DNA of 64,000 bases from Symbiodinium sp. CCMP2592 (taxonomy: Eukaryota > Sar > Dinophyceae > Suessiales > Symbiodiniaceae): the NCBI GenBank assembly GCA_905221615.1, contig CAJNDT010006011.1, forward strand, positions 372,001 to 436,000. The letters are read 5' to 3'. This document shows positions 12,229 through 24,900 of the stretch, one piece after another. A program made the translations under genes and the position numbers. How positions within the stretch are numbered: the stretch's first letter is position 1; each line of letters opens with the position of its first letter. The notes beneath the pieces are model-generated. The model ran no database searches. It had not been told where the DNA came from and saw only the letters and a list, made by a program, of their open reading frames with translations.

Positions 12229-12639
12229 GTTACATGCTTTTGGAACTTGGGTACAAGGCTTTCATCAGCACTGAGCTTCCCGCTAAACGCCTGAATCCCT
12301 AAACTCTAGGCCCCCAAACTCTAAGCCCTATAAGCCCCATAAAACCCGAAAACCTCCCAGAACATGCAACAGAACCCTTGCTCAAGGAATATTCCGGACG
12401 TTTTTCTTTAAGGGGTGCCGACATCACCAGAATCGGGTGCCTCCAGGGGTTCTTTTCATTTTCTTGAATGGCTTTGTAAGTTTTCTACGGCACCTGGTGG
12501 AGGCGTGGCAAACGGAGATCCCGGAGAAAGTGCTGGCAAGTGGCCCCTTGAAGCCTGAACTCACAACCTGAGACCGTTTGAACACCTCCGTGAATACGAG
12601 GATCCGTTAAAGCACCAGGACCGAAGAGTTTGCTTCCCA
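12229..12639. other. No gene recognised
   Basis: Scattered CCCTAA-type units around 12300-12340. No frame with recognisable features. Confidence 0.4.
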
Positions 12640-12740
12640 GAGGGTCCAAGTACCCAAATAGTAGGGTTTTAGATCCCAAAATCCATACCCTGGATGGTTT
12701 TTGGACCTTGAAACCCTACTATTTGGGTACTTGGACCCTC
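12640..12740. mobile_element. TIR element with 30-bp perfect ends
   Basis: Perfect inverted ends of about 30 bp starting GAGGGTCCAAGTACCC (12640-12669 and 12711-12740) around a 41-bp core. It would form a strong hairpin. No flanking duplication seen. Confidence 0.7.
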
Positions 12741-13032
12741 AGGGCTTACGAGCTTTTCAGTTCCAAGAGGTTCTCTGGCCGACCACCGCCCAAAGCCCGT
12801 GTCTCAAAGCCTCACCAGCCTCAAACTCCTGGATTTTACACCCCTAACCTCGAACCTTACTTTCTAAAACCCTATGTCCTAGATCGTGCACCCAAGTTCC
12901 TACACCACAAGCCCCTAAGTAGTAAACACTGCATGTGCCTTTATCCCCGAACTTCCGAACTAAATCCCCAAGACCCTCATACCTGCACACGGCACCTTTA
13001 ACACCCTCAAAGTCCTTGCCTACGAAACCCCC

Positions 13033-13139
13033 ACATGTTTCCGAACATAGGGGACCCTAGTATAGCACCCTAAATAGTAGGATCCTTATTATAAGGACCC
13101 CCACATAAGGTACCCCTAATTTTCGGAAACCCCCACATG
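13033..13139. mobile_element. MITE-like element, second member of the ACAAG-flanked family
   Basis: It shares the internal sequence TAGTAGGATCCTTATTATAA and the TTTCGGAAACCCCC end with 11202-11300. ACATG is repeated at both edges (13033-13037, 13135-13139), embedded in a longer AAACCCCCACATG direct repeat. Confidence 0.65.
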
Positions 13140-13278
13140 CTTAACCAGCCTGAAGCCAGACCCTAGGCCTTAAACGCTAGATTCTAGACCCTGAATTCCT
13201 ACATCCAAAACCCTAAACCCTCAGCCTTAAACCCTTATAACCCTGTGAAGCTTATAGGACCCTGGTAGATCCCTTAAA

Positions 13279-13380
13279 CCTACTCGTCGGGTATCATGGG
13301 GAACGTAAGGTTAACCTTTTTGGTTTTATAGGGATTATACTGCCCAAAAAAGGTTCAAGGTTGCCTACTCTACGACTAGG
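13279..13380. mobile_element. MITE-like element, GGGTATCATGGGGAAC family, copy 2
   Basis: Left end CCTACTCGTCGGGTATC; right end CTACGACTAGG is its imperfect inverse. The internal GGTTAACCTTTTTGG is shared with 11801-11912. Confidence 0.55.
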
Positions 13381-13470
13381 CTTCTAGGCATCCTATACAA
13401 GACTAGGCTCCCCATACCCTATGGTGCCCTTGTTCTTACCATTTGGTGTCAATACTGGGAACCCTACGAG

Positions 13471-13563
13471 TGATGATATAAATCCTGCACTACCCAGAAT
13501 AAGGAATCTGCCATAATTCCCATAGTTGAGGGTCCTTAAGGTAATGCAGGATTTGTATCATCA
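13471..13563. mobile_element. TIR element, TGATGATATAAATCC ends
   Basis: Inverted ends of 24 bp with few mismatches (13471-13494 and 13540-13563) around a 45-bp core. No ORF. Confidence 0.65.
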
Positions 13564-14177
13564 ACAGTAGGTAAAAGGAACCTCAAAGGATCCTGACCCA
13601 AAATTTCCGAAGACGGCTGGAGGATCCTGGAAGCTGGATGTCTGGCGCCTGCTTGGTTTAGGGTTTAGGATTTAGGGCTCTTTTACGGTTTACATGGACC
13701 CTAAAGAACCTACCTATTTTTCGGGATTCGTATTATGATTTTCGAGGCTTCGTATTATGATTTCGATATATAAACCCTTAAAGGGTAAGTTCCGTAGGGT
13801 CCAGGTAAGGCTGCGGGTGCAGGATTTAGGGTGAAGGGTTCTGTTTAGAGTTCACGGTTAGGGACGCAAAAATCGACCCCAATCCTTGATCCCTGCACCG
13901 AGGCCCCAAACTCCAAGTCAAACGCCTAAATTTCTCGAGAGCTCCGAGGGAAGGAGGCAGTTAAGGCTCATTCCGGTTATTGGTTTCTTAAGGTGGCTGT
14001 CTCTGTTGAAACGTCTTTATATATATATATATATATATGTAAAAACAAATTATACTATATTGCATTACGTATTTGGGTTTAAGATTCAGGGCTTTGAGCT
14101 TCAGTGGGCTTCGGATTTGGGGTTCAGGGATTGGGGGATAGGCCGATAGGCCCTTAAGCCCTAGACTCTAACCCGTA
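13564..14177. other. Non-coding, includes (TA)n
   Basis: TTTAGGG variants around 13655-13680 and a (TA)10 or longer run at about 14018-14038. No gene seen. Confidence 0.5.
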
Positions 14178-14272
14178 CTATACTGAACTTAGAACCCTAG
14201 CAAAAATTATGATTTTAGCTGTTTCTCAGGGATTATAATCACCAAAAATTCAAATTTATTTCAAAGTACCCC
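14178..14272. mobile_element. ACTTAGAA MITE, copy 1
   Basis: Member of a roughly 95-bp dispersed family with short inverted ends (ACTGAACTTAGAACCC at left; right end reads AAGTACCCC). Other members: 21684-21776, 26614-26714, 27092-27172, 31051-31147. The conserved inner block is TTTTAGCTGTTTCT then ATAATAACCAAAAATT. Confidence 0.75.
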
Positions 14273-15715
14273 AAAGCATATATAGGTCACGAGGTACTCA
14301 GCTCAATGTCTCGGTTCTTGCACTTTTTGTAAACAACAGCCAAACAACATGGCTTAGAGCTGGCGTATGTAGCAAGGGCCAGCAACAACAAGACATCTTA
14401 ACAGCTGCTCGTGAAAGCAAGATGCCTATAAAGGTACGCATCCAGAATTGTTGTTCATATAGCTTGGTTACTGCTGTGCTTTAGTCAAGGTGCCGGGGAC
14501 AAGTGGGCTGAGGGTTCCAGCAGGACTTCAGAGCTTGCGCTCAGAAAATAGTCATTTCATTCTACAAAGTTTATCAAGGCCACAAACCCTATGTAGACCC
14601 GCAAGACCAAAACAAAAACACGCCCGCACACGCACACACACACACACACATGCAACATACACGCGAACACCAGCAAAGAACCCACCGCAACAACGCAGCC
14701 ACAAACAAACTCACCAACGCCAGCCCCACAACTGCAAACGAAAGGGTGATCCTAGCATGTGCTTCACCCTAAACCCTATAGTTAAGCGATCTCAAGACTA
14801 AGATGAAAATACAGCCCTTTTGCAACCCTAAGTCAGCCTTTTTTCATTGAGTGCCGTGGTTCTCCCCAGGCCCTCAAACTCACAACTTCCCCGCGCCTGA
14901 AAGCGTCGGTCTCAGGCAGGGGCCAATCCTTTTCTCTTGGATGGGCTTAGATTGGTTTTGAACCTCATTCAAGGAAACAGGGCTTTAGGAGTTCGTGCTA
15001 AGAGTTGTTGGGCGTTTGATCTTTTCTTTGGTCTTCTCGGTTTCCGGTTAGTACAACATGGATGTCGTAGTATTTGTACAGGCACTAAGGGCAGGTCATT
15101 GCGCATTATGCCGACCCCGATACCTAAAACCTTAAACCCTACACCCCAAAACCCCAAACCCTAAACCCTAAGCTCTACACCCCTAAGCCCAGGCCCTATC
15201 GTAGTTCAGGGGGGTTCCGCTAGCTTTAGCCGGGCTTTTGCAGGGCCTGGCTCGGAGTCCCAGATATTGCCGGATCCTTGGGCTTCTGGTGGGTTTAGGG
15301 CTTAGGGCTTAGGGGTTTACGGGTTTATCTATGGGGTCTGGAGGTTTAGGGTGGAGGGGTTGCGGCTGAGATTTTAGTGTTGAGGTGCTGTATGAGGACC
15401 TCTAACTCTGCAGGACAAGAGCTCTGTGAGCGAACATCTCTGAACCACTCTCCATGCATCTATTGCTTTCCAACAGGCTAGATGCCTTGCTATCAACTCC
15501 ATCTAGATAACCCTAAATCCTAAACCCTAAACTCCGGCCTGAAACCCTAAACAACACAGATGTAGACGAGATGATGAATCATGGCCGTCATGGCTCAGGC
15601 CGAGTCTTGCTGCTGGAGGTACCGTTTGGGTACTGCCACCCCTATGCTGTAGCAGTCTATAGTTGGGCTTGCAGTAAGGACCTTGTATATCTCTGCTCTA
15701 AATACTCAAAGGGTA
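14273..15715. other. Non-coding with telomere-like units and (CA)n
   Basis: A CA-rich run at 14620-14655. CCCTAAA and TTTAGGG variants at 15130-15190, 15290-15350 and 15510-15550, in both orientations. A plus-strand exon-like stretch at about 15550-15620 (MMNHGRHGSGRVLLLE) is too short to call. Confidence 0.45.
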
Positions 15716-15825
15716 AAAGGAGGGACCCCTAGGTATATACCCATAATATAGCTAATTATGTACCCATTATATAGCCCATTATAGGGTAGGGGTCCCCATT
15801 AAGGGTCCCTCCTTTTCCCCTTTGA
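15716..15825. mobile_element. MITE, TCAAAGGGGAAAAGG family, copy 2
   Basis: The same inverted ends as 11607-11738 and the same internal GGGTATATACCC...CCATTATATAGCCCATTATAGGG plan, but 110 bp long. AATAC is repeated directly at 15711-15715 and 15826-15830. Confidence 0.88.
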
Positions 15826-15954
15826 AATACTGACTTCGTCACAGAGTCAGAGCAGTACCCAAGATATCATCACTTGCCATCTGCTCTCCTGGCCTCACCC
15901 ATGTTTCGGTGCATGCTTCAGGAAGACAGCAAACAGCACCATCGACGGATATGT

Positions 15955-16176
15955 GTCTCTGTGCGTGTATGTAAATGTACATGTATATGTATACGCATAT
16001 GTATATACATGTATGTATGTATGTATGTATGTATGCATACATGTATGCATGTATGCATAAAGGCAAGTGTGCATGGATGCTGCCACGCAAGTGTATATAC
16101 ATACATATATATATATACACACACATATCAATGTGTATAGACATGGTACGCGCGAGAATATGCGCACACACACACA

Positions 16177-16211
<35 letters not shown>

Positions 16212-16425
16212 TATATACGTATACGTATGTATATATGTATACGTATGTATATATATATAGATATGTATGTGTATTCTATACATATAGGTGTATGCGCGTA
16301 TGTATGTGTGTATAACTATGTATGTATGTACGCATGTATGTGTGTGTATACATACTTACGTAAACACACACACACATACATGTGTAAATACGTATGCGTA
16401 ATATATACACACACATAATCTATAC
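15955..16425. repeat. Compound TATG/CA/TA microsatellite
   Basis: About 470 bp of interleaved (ATGT)n, (TA)n, (CA)n and GTATACGTATG units. All open frames over it encode MYVCMYI-like repeats and are artefacts. Confidence 0.9.
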
Positions 16426-16998
16426 ATGGATTATCGGGTGATGTCACATCTTGAATCAGCAGCCGTAACATCCAACTCTGAAGCTTTTACCCTGCAGCCT
16501 ACATGAACTTGTGCGCAATATCATGCCAAACATGCATTGCTAACCTTGTGCCTCAAGATTGATGTGGATGCCATGTCCCAGAGACTAGGGTCGTGTACAT
16601 ATGGACCCCCACCCCCTCGCCAGAAGAAGCCTTAACCATTGGAATGGCATTCTGGCCCCCTGAACTACCACATAAGTTCAATGACTCCCTTTTTCTGGCT
16701 TGGCAATTCTTTATAAGGTTGGGGATGGCTTCGGGTGTTCATGCAGTTTTGCGGGGTTTGGGGCCCACCTCAGCTCAAGCCCCCAATCCCGAACGCGCCT
16801 TAAAGCCTAAACGTTTACGGGGAAACGTGCTTTTGAATCCGAACTTTGATCTCTCAGCACCCCCTTGAACTTCGACCATAGTCCCAAATACCGGCCCCAC
16901 CTCGCTGTTGTCGTCTTCCTCAGTGTGAGCACGCTGAACATGTACATGACAATAACTGTCGTCGTGGTCTTTGGGATTGCCACTGCTTGCAACTAGTC
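16426..16998. other. No gene recognised
   Basis: Unique-looking DNA with a 91-codon plus-strand open frame (16593-16868) without recognisable features. Confidence 0.35.
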
Positions 16999-17093
16999 TA
17001 GGTTCCTGAGTGACTCCTTAATATAAGCATACCCTGTATCCTGGTAGTATTCAGTGTTCACAAGAAGGGCAAGAGGGTATTCCTGGGAACCTA
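16999..17093. mobile_element. MITE-like TIR element, TAGGTTCCTGAG family, copy 2
   Basis: Starts TAGGTTCCTGAG and ends GGGAACCTA, with internal AAGAAGGGCAAGAGGGTATT as in the 7.6-kb member. Flanking duplication is not clear here. Confidence 0.6.
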
Positions 17094-17395
17094 GTACTTG
17101 ATCTCATTGTGAGTGTTACAATTCTGATGACGGTCACTTGATGTACTTTTCACAAGAAGCATCCCCAAATCACCAAAGACGTAGCTTTATACATGCAGCC
17201 ACCAACACCTACTTCAAAACAGACTTTATCTGATTATATTTTGCCCGTGGTAGCGGACTTTGCGCGTTTGGAGCTTTTCTGTGTTGGGGTTCAGGCAATG
17301 TTACTGGGTTCAGGCGTTTGATGGGGAGTTCGGATGCGCCATGTAGATCCTCAGGGACCCCCCCCAATATGTTGCGCATGTCTCAATGCGAGAAA

Positions 17396-17403
17396 TTCGA
17401 GAC

Positions 17404-17442
<39 letters not shown>

Positions 17443-17482
17443 ACGGGAAGGGAGAGAGGGAGAGAGGGAAGGAGAGCGGGAC
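17396..17482. repeat. (GA)n purine tract
   Basis: GAGAGA and GGGAGA repeats, almost all purine on the plus strand. Open frames crossing it are artefacts. Confidence 0.85.
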
Positions 17483-19320
17483 AGTGTGCGCTCGTGTTCT
17501 GATTGTGGTAGAGTTCTGGTAGAAGGATTTTTGACTGGAACAAAGCTTCGGGAATTCTGTACAACTCCGACATCACAGACATTCAATCACCAGGAACACA
17601 ATAATCGAACAGCTCCTAACTCTCATCTTGCCAGCAGCATGCGTGTTACAAACACTGCCAGCCCTCCGCTGCCATTTTCGCATCCAGCTCACAAACCGAA
17701 TCACATCTGGTGCATCCAGCACAGAAAACGAATCACATCTGCTGGCAGAGTCCACGGTGGACGGCGAACATGTGTCCCGAAGTGATCAGCTCGGCTAGGC
17801 TCTACACGGAAGTTCCAGCCGAAAGCTTTAAATATAATAGACCCTCAGCCACCAAACCCTGAATCCCTAAACCCTAAGCCCCTAAACCCCGAAACCCTAA
17901 GCCCCTAAACCCTGAGCCCCTGAAGTCTAGGGTCGAGGGTTTGGGGGGTTAAGGGTTTAGGGTACGGTCGGAGGGGATGCTAAAGGTTTTTGTTTTAAGA
18001 CATGGGCTAACAGAAATACAATGCGATTGTGGGGTATAGTATACACTACTGACATGGGGACCATACAAATCTCGAACCATAAACCCCTAAACCCTAAAGC
18101 GTTGAGATGGTCCTTGACCCTAGACCCTACAGCATAGAGTCCCACCACCTGGCCAGAGTTCTTCTATTTGGGTCCGAAGAGTCGACGACGGTACAGTCTC
18201 CGGTTGAAGGATTGGAAGTTTGAGGCCAAGACTAGAAAACCCCGAGTTGGGAATCGCACGCCAACGGTGCCTAAGATTGCATATAGGGGTTTCGTGGATT
18301 AAGGCTCCCTGTCTAAGGTTCCCTGGTGTATAAACGCTCTATACTACGCACTTGCTGAAGTCCGGGGTACCTCAAGCCTAAAAACCTCAACCCTCTATAC
18401 GACGCACTGGCTGACTTCGTTGAGTTCATAAGCTCCAAATAGTGTTCACTTTCGGTCTATAGAGGGCAACCATATCCCAAAAATAATGCAAGGTATGCTT
18501 CTTCAGCTACTAAGCTCCAGTTTCCGGAACGCGCGCCATCAGAATTTCATTACGGGCGGTACCTAAAGTCCTGAAGTCTGAACTGTCTGAACCCTCTTTA
18601 TCCAGCGCTGGCTGAAGCTTCCAGGACGCACCCTTGCAACCACATCGTGGAACGGAGATCTCATGCTCCAGCTCCAACTGTCAGTCGAGGACGAACAACC
18701 AAGCCAATGGGTTCAGGGTTTAGCGGCGATCCCAACAGGGATCTATAAGGGGTGCCTCTAAAGGGATCCTTAAAGGGATCTATGAAGGTGTCTGAAGTTT
18801 AAGGTGCAATGTTGCAGGTTTGGGGTTTTGGCTTTGGGGTTTAAGGTCTAAGGGTTTCCTATAAGGTTCCTTGCAAGGGTTCCTGTAAGGGGTTCCTGTA
18901 GGGGTTCCTTCAAGGGTTCCTGTATATAGAAGGACAGCTGGCACCTCAACACCCTTAACCCCAAATAACTCCAAAAGCTGCGGCCCTACCAGCCGAAGCC
19001 GCATACCCGAAACCTAACCCGTCAAAACCCCAAATCCTGCCAGACCATCATAGATGCACCCTTTTTTCTGCGAATTATGCGGTTTTAACAAGGGCACCCT
19101 AAACTAACAAGGGCAAAAGGCTACTACTCAAGAACCTAGCAGACCCTAAACCTCCATAGATCCTTTATGGAGCCATGTAAGGAGGCCCGTTAAGGAAACC
19201 GCTGCAGATGCCTACCCTAAACCCTAAACCCACCTGCAAATCTCGGAAGTCAGAAGGAGCTCACTAGCGGCCGCCGGAGCACCCCACAGGGGTCCCTTCA
19301 ATCTCCCGACAGCCCGGCAT
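17483..19320. other. Non-coding with telomere-like and GGTTCCT repeats
   Basis: A CCCTAAACCC cluster at 17860-17960 switches strand to TTTAGGG at its right edge. Short repeats of GGGTTCCTGTA/AAGGGATC occur at 18730-18925. No gene supported. Confidence 0.5.
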
Positions 19321-19488
19321 GTAGAACTAGTAGGGTAGTGGTCTAAGCTAGGGTCTTTAGGGTTCAGGGTTTAGGGCAGAAGTTGTGGAACTTGTAGGGT
19401 AGTTGTCTAAACTAGGGTCTTAGGGTTCAGGGTGTAGGGCAGAATTTGTGGAACTAGTAGGGTAGTGGTCTAACTAGGGTCTTATGGT
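19321..19488. repeat. Tandem repeat, about 64 bp x 2.6
   Basis: Units starting GAACTAGTAGGGTAGTGG at about 19324, 19389 and 19451 (periods about 65 and 62-63 bp). Each includes a TTAGGGTTCAGGG telomere-like part. Confidence 0.8.
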
Positions 19489-21467
19489 CCCTGTTACAAG
19501 GGTGCGGTACTGTAAAGCGGTACCTTAATTAAGAGGACCGGGTAAGCAGGGCAGGGGTTGTAGAGGGCGCTGTACGATTTCATGGGGCTTATTGTATGAG
19601 TTCTGTTTGGGCCTTAAGTGTGGGTTCTCTTCAGGTAGGATAACATATGTAGATATATCAGGGACACAGTGTGTTGCTAGGAATGGTTCAGACCTCTACA
19701 TTGACTGAGCCCAGTACGAGTATCAACATGTTTTGCTAGTGTTGCTGTAGAAGTGGTTACTCGTTCCTGCTTGCTAATGGCGCATACTGCTACGAGGGCT
19801 AACACTTCGTGGGTTCTTTCGCAGCCCCAAAAGGCCCCAAACCCTTCAAGGGGCTAGGGGTGATCCCGAACGCGAGCTTGATACTGTGGGCTTAGATCTC
19901 ACACCCTAGATCGTAAGACCTAGTCGCAGCGCCATCGGCAAATTGAAGGCTTCCAAATACGGCAGAAAACACAGGCGCTGAAGTGAATCAAAGATCCAGA
20001 AACTCGGTGGGGTTTCGGGTTCTTGGGGTATTCTTAGGGTTTCGGATTCTAGTAGTGTCATTCTTGTATGGCTTGGGGTTTAAAGGCTTTTGTGCTCGGG
20101 GTAATGCCAGGACGATCCACTCCAATGGAATCAACCAGGCAAAGCAGCCTCAACGTATTTGGGGGCTAAATCTCCGAGACGTGGCTTATATACAGCGGTT
20201 TAGGGTTCGAATGAGGGCCTGACTATCTGGAATGGGGCTAAATCTTCAGATCCCACCCCCTTCCCCATGTTGGTTTTGACTTTAATGAGTATCGCTCCTA
20301 AACGTTGCTACCGTGACAGCTGTGGACATGCTGGATTTACCATGCTGTCTCTATTTAGCCAGGTATCAGCGGGAGCCATAACGATTCGGCTTAGGGTTCT
20401 ACGATTACCAAAAGCGTTCCCCAACGAATCATTAAGTCTTCTCCGAAAGGCTTTCAGACGCCCGACAGCCACTCCTTCGGTCAATCCACAACCTTTCACG
20501 GGGCAAAACCTCTAAACCCTAAGCTGTAACTCCTAAACCCTGAACCCTAAACCCTGAACCCTGAATTTGACTGTGGCTCGCGACCAGAGGTCTGGGCTCC
20601 TTTATAGCATCTTTGTATTCAGGAGCCCTATAACAGACAGTAATGGTCATAATTGAGGCGTTTTTGGTGCTGTAGTCACTTAGCATTACTGTAACCCGAG
20701 GCAGTGGGGTGTACCGTTGAGGCATTCAGCGGCTTTCTGCTTCGACCGTCGGGACCCGCCCCATGCAGTCTCTGGAAACTTGATCCTGCCTTGCACTGTG
20801 GGGGCCTGAGGGTGTAAAGTAGAACCAGAAAGTTGGGCTTAGGGTTTGAGGCCTACCATGAAGGGTCCCTCTGTCAAACAGGACCTTATGAATTGGACAA
20901 TTGAAAGTATCTGACCGGGGACCCTGACTAGGTGACTAGAAGTGCTGAAACTCTTGAAAACCTCCACAGATCAAGAACTGGGACGCGAGCGGTGATGCAC
21001 GGCATTCAGGAGGATTATAGGGAGTGCAACGAACAATACACTCCGAAAACCTAAACCAGCTCGAGCTTAAAGTACAATGACCCCCCAACCCCTATGCACA
21101 ATCCTCAACCTCGAACTAAGTACAGTACAGTACTGCTGGAACCTAAAAGTTCCGACACAGAGAACGCGAATCCTAGCGAAGGTGCAGTGCTGCGATTCGA
21201 GTGTCGTCATTTTAGGGTTTAGGGTCAGAACTCTATCGGCATTGTGAAACCCCTGTATTGCCATAGCAACAAGCCCTAATGCCCGGAGTTCAGGTCTCAA
21301 TATTTTCGGGCTTTGGGTGTTCTCAGATTTCAATCTTGTTTGAGCAGCACTGAGCTCCAGGTTTGTTGGTCTCTATGGGTGTTGCAAACCTTGACGCCGG
21401 GGTTAATGCGGGGTTTCGTGTCTATGACTTTAGTGCTTCTTGGTTTGGGTACAGGTGGCCATAAAAC
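19489..21467. other. No gene recognised
   Basis: Mixed unique and degenerate telomere-like DNA (for example 20515-20570). Several 60-90 codon open frames on both strands show no family features. Confidence 0.4.
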
Positions 21468-21531
21468 CCCCTAAACCCTAAACCCTAAACCCTAAACCCT
21501 AAACCCTAAACCCTAAACCCTAAACCCTAAA
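21468..21531 (-). repeat. Interstitial telomere array, CCCTAAA x about 9
   Basis: About nine exact tandem CCCTAAA units on the plus strand (TTTAGGG on the minus strand), far from any window end. Exactness contrasts with the degenerate copies elsewhere and suggests a recent insertion. TTTAGGG is the plant-type telomere repeat, also found in dinoflagellates. Confidence 0.95.
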
Positions 21532-21683
21532 ACTTCAGTATCCTCTATGCCCTCAGCCCTCTTAACGGCTTAGAGTTTAGGGCTGGGTTCTACGTTTGGG
21601 GTTTAGTCCAGGCTTCAGAAGCTAGGGCAGAAGGCTTTGCGAGCCAACTTAAACCTTGTTGAGATGATTGCAGACCAGCACCT

Positions 21684-21776
21684 TTACTGAACTTAGAACC
21701 CTAGCAAAAATTACAATTTTAGCTGTTTCTTAGGGAGTATAATAACCAAAGAGTAAAAAATATTTCTAAGTACCCC
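21684..21776. mobile_element. ACTTAGAA MITE, copy 2
   Basis: Same ends and inner block as 14178-14272; right end TTCTAAGTACCCC. Confidence 0.75.
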
Positions 21777-22872
21777 TATATACCTCGTTGGGGCATGTCA
21801 AAGACAGGCTGATCCCCAACTCATGGAGACTTGAATATCTTGCCCAAGCTCACCGTCGCTCTTCAGCCTCTGCGGAATCTGCAGCTTGATCGGCAGGACG
21901 ACATCTCGTTAGTCTAACATCGTCGATGCCTTGTCTTTGACGAAGATCATGTATGGATCCGTGGTATGCAATTAACCACTTGTAAAGCCCTGAACGGTTC
22001 AAAGGTCTTTCTCAGCGTTTAGCAACAGTTGGCGGGTCACGCCTACGGTCCATGAGTTCAGGGCTTAGGCTGTTTTGAGGTTTGGGATGATTTGGGTGTA
22101 GTTTGAACAAGCTGCGCTGCCAACGAAGAGTGCATGAGACACTCTGTGAAATGGTGCAAGTACGTCAAGGACACAGGGCCTCAGATGTAAAGAACAGAAC
22201 AAGCCCATTTGAGGAGGTGTTTCACACTCTAAGAATCGAATTCAAAGCCTCAAGCCTGGCAGCAGTCTGAGTTTTCAGGGTTGGGGAGGAAGGACCTCAC
22301 ATGGGATTGCCGGATGCCCTTAAAGGTATCCATAAAGAAGCCCTTAAGGGGAGAAGGCGTCGGAGCCAAGGGCTAAAGACCCTGGAAAGCTGTGATACCC
22401 ATGCTGTCTTGGTGGTGTCGTCTCCTCGTACCTGACAGCACTACCCCCAAGGGCTCCGCTTAGCTACATCGTAGGTCACTATACATACAAACAGCGATGT
22501 TATGCAATTCACCCAGTATCCAGAATTGAAATTATCGGAGCCCTCTGGTACTCCATCTTTCTTTCACCCTCGTTCTCCTTCCCGCCATGGTTCTTGTTGT
22601 TGCCGTTGTCGTCATCACGATGCATCATCTGCTGCTTGCGGCTGCATGCTGCTGCAACCGTCCTCGTTGTGGTTGTCGCTGCTGCTAGTTGCTAGTGCCT
22701 AAGCTAAACCCTGGCGGCAGCAGCAGCCCAAAGAATATTGATGTTCCTGCTATTGGTAATGGGTTTGGGCCCTTCGGCTCCTGCCGCTGCCACTGCTTCG
22801 GATGAGGTTTGGCATTCAGGGTCTGGGTTTTTAATTGTTGGGGTTGAGTTGTCAGAAGCATTTTGGGATTCA
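21777..22872. other. No gene recognised
   Basis: Unique-looking DNA; a pyrimidine/CTG-rich patch at 22580-22690. It lies upstream of the exon-like frame at 22873. Confidence 0.4.
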
Positions 22873-23047
22873 GGTGCAGAATGACACACGTACAGCTCAA
22901 ACTAGGGCCCCCGTATTCTCGCGGCTGCAAAATGCGCAGCTTGCTTTGACTGTGCCGACGCGCGAAGACATGTACGACGAGGCCGTCTCGAGGGTTCACA
23001 GAATGCTGGCCGATGAGAAGGACCCGTGCGTAGAATATGATTATTGA
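22873..23047 (+). CDS. Terminal exon candidate, unknown protein
   Basis: A plus-strand frame ends in TGA at 23045-23047 with a plausible acidic C-terminus (LTVPTREDMYDEAVSRVHRM then ADEKDPCVEYDY). A CAG acceptor-like site lies at about 22870-22876. Codons are GC-rich and the peptide is non-repetitive, in contrast to its flanks. No family recognised and no partner exon identified. Confidence 0.4.
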
Positions 23048-24519
23048 CGGGTTTGAAGGACTTTTTGGGAAGCGTGACAAAGGCACCAGGTAACTCCGCA
23101 AGGAGACACGGCCTGCTACACTCGGGCCGCAACGCCTTATGGCTTAGGCCCTAAATCCTAAACCCTGGAAAACATAAAGCCTCTAGGCCTCGACCAGAGA
23201 GCCCCCAGACTCGCACGTGCTATACGAGGTTTCTCAGATGAGGGATGCATTTTGGGGGATTCTTATGAACCCCACCGGGTGCAGGTTTTCATGTCTAAAC
23301 ATTCACCGCATTGTTGGGGTCCCCGGTTTTCTGACGCTCCAACACTGGGCATTGGCTATAATGGGATGTGCTATGTGCGCTCAGACTGCTCCTGAACGCC
23401 TAATTTAACAAACTCCCAGTCCGTCTCCCTAAGGGTCTACGTACCTAGTTATCATATACTCTCCAACATAGTAACCTACATAACTACTATCCTAAATCGG
23501 AGTGGCTAATTGTTGGGTCTGTTGGACCATTGAAGTCTGATCCCTCAAGCACAAATGGCCGCTCCGCTCTGCCTGTCGCAGGCAGCATCGTGTCACAGAC
23601 TGTTTCGAAACACTCGAAATGAAAAACCCCCTGGCTGCACGACCAAGCACACGAACACTAAACCCATAACCTTTTACCCTAACAACCTTCTGATAACTGC
23701 ACTCAAAACGGTTGCTGGGACCCGAAACCCCAAACCAGGTTTAGGGCCCATGGCGCTCAAGGGGGCTTAGCATGGAATTGGTCGGCTACAGAATTCAGAT
23801 GGGATCATTGCATCTGACGCCGAGCAGCTCCGCTGCACTCCCCTCGACTCCGGTCGGGCCACTAGGTCATTGGATCTTCGTCGCTTAGAGTTTTGAGCTT
23901 GTAAGGATCCCACGATTTCGGCAAGAACTGTACTGAAGTTTGGCTCTTGTTGACGTCAAATTATGTTTTTGCAGCTGTTGCTGCTATTACTGTTGCTGTT
24001 GCAGTTGCAGCTCTTGTTGCTGTTGCGGTGATGTTGTGGTTCTCGTGGTTGTTTTGTTGTTGGTGTTGCCGTGTTGCTGTTGCTACTCTTGCTAAGAATC
24101 ACGCTGCTGCTATTCCATCATGGACAACAAACAAACGAAAACAACAAAACTTTCTCTATGTTTGTCGATTCTGGTGGTGCCCCATTCCTATTACATACAG
24201 TAACCCGAACTGTGTCGATAACCGACCTGCACATCCTTGAACATCCGGTTGGCCCGACACCCTGCGGCCTGGTGTGCTTTAACCTGCTTTGTATGCTAAC
24301 ACCGGCTCCTGTAAAGCTTTACCTTCTGACTTCCGGACCCAACCTTCAGTCGAGCACTAGACCCAAGTAAGCCCAGCATGTCGAAGCTGCAAACTGCTAC
24401 TGAGCAGCAACCTTCTTACAAATCCAGATCGCTTTCCTGCCCGGCGCTCGACACGTAAACAAAAGTTGTAATCAGCAGTGCAACACATGAAACGAACGGC
24501 AATCAGCCATGGTGGCAAC
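23048..24519. other. Mostly non-coding; dispersed repeat at 23440
   Basis: 23440-23530 is a diverged copy of the repeat at 7340-7440. 23960-24090 is GTT/GCT-rich and makes artefactual hydrophobic frames. No gene supported. Confidence 0.45.
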
Positions 24520-24900
24520 TTTACAGTAGTAGTAGTAGTAGTAGTTCCACATATGCCCGTTGGAGGACTGGTGTTTTGATGCATTTCGGAGCCAGTCTGC
24601 ACGACAGGAGCGGGGTTTTGGGGCGGTGGGGGCACTCCCGGAGTCTTAAGCTTTGGGGTAGTCCGTTTGTATCTGGAATGTGCACGAGCTACGGAATAGA
24701 TTTCTCGCTGTCTTGCTTTCTTTCTTTCCTTCTTTCTCTGTCTTACTGACTCTTTGGCTGTCTGTTTGTCTGTCTGTCTATGCCTGTGTGTATGCATTGC
24801 TGCCTGCATGCATGCGTGCGTGAATGTGCGTATGTATGTATGGATGTAAGTATGTAATGTGTCTATGTATGTATGTATGTATGTAAGTACATACCTACAC
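24520..24900. repeat. Microsatellite cluster
   Basis: (AGT)7 at about 24522-24545, (CTTT)n at 24715-24745, (TGTC)n at 24765-24785 and (ATGT)n at 24830-24890. The 215-codon minus-strand frame across them is an artefact. Confidence 0.85.

Noticed and set aside
15839..16418. Several 70-147 codon frames on both strands
   Set aside because: All encode microsatellite peptides such as MYVCMYVCM.
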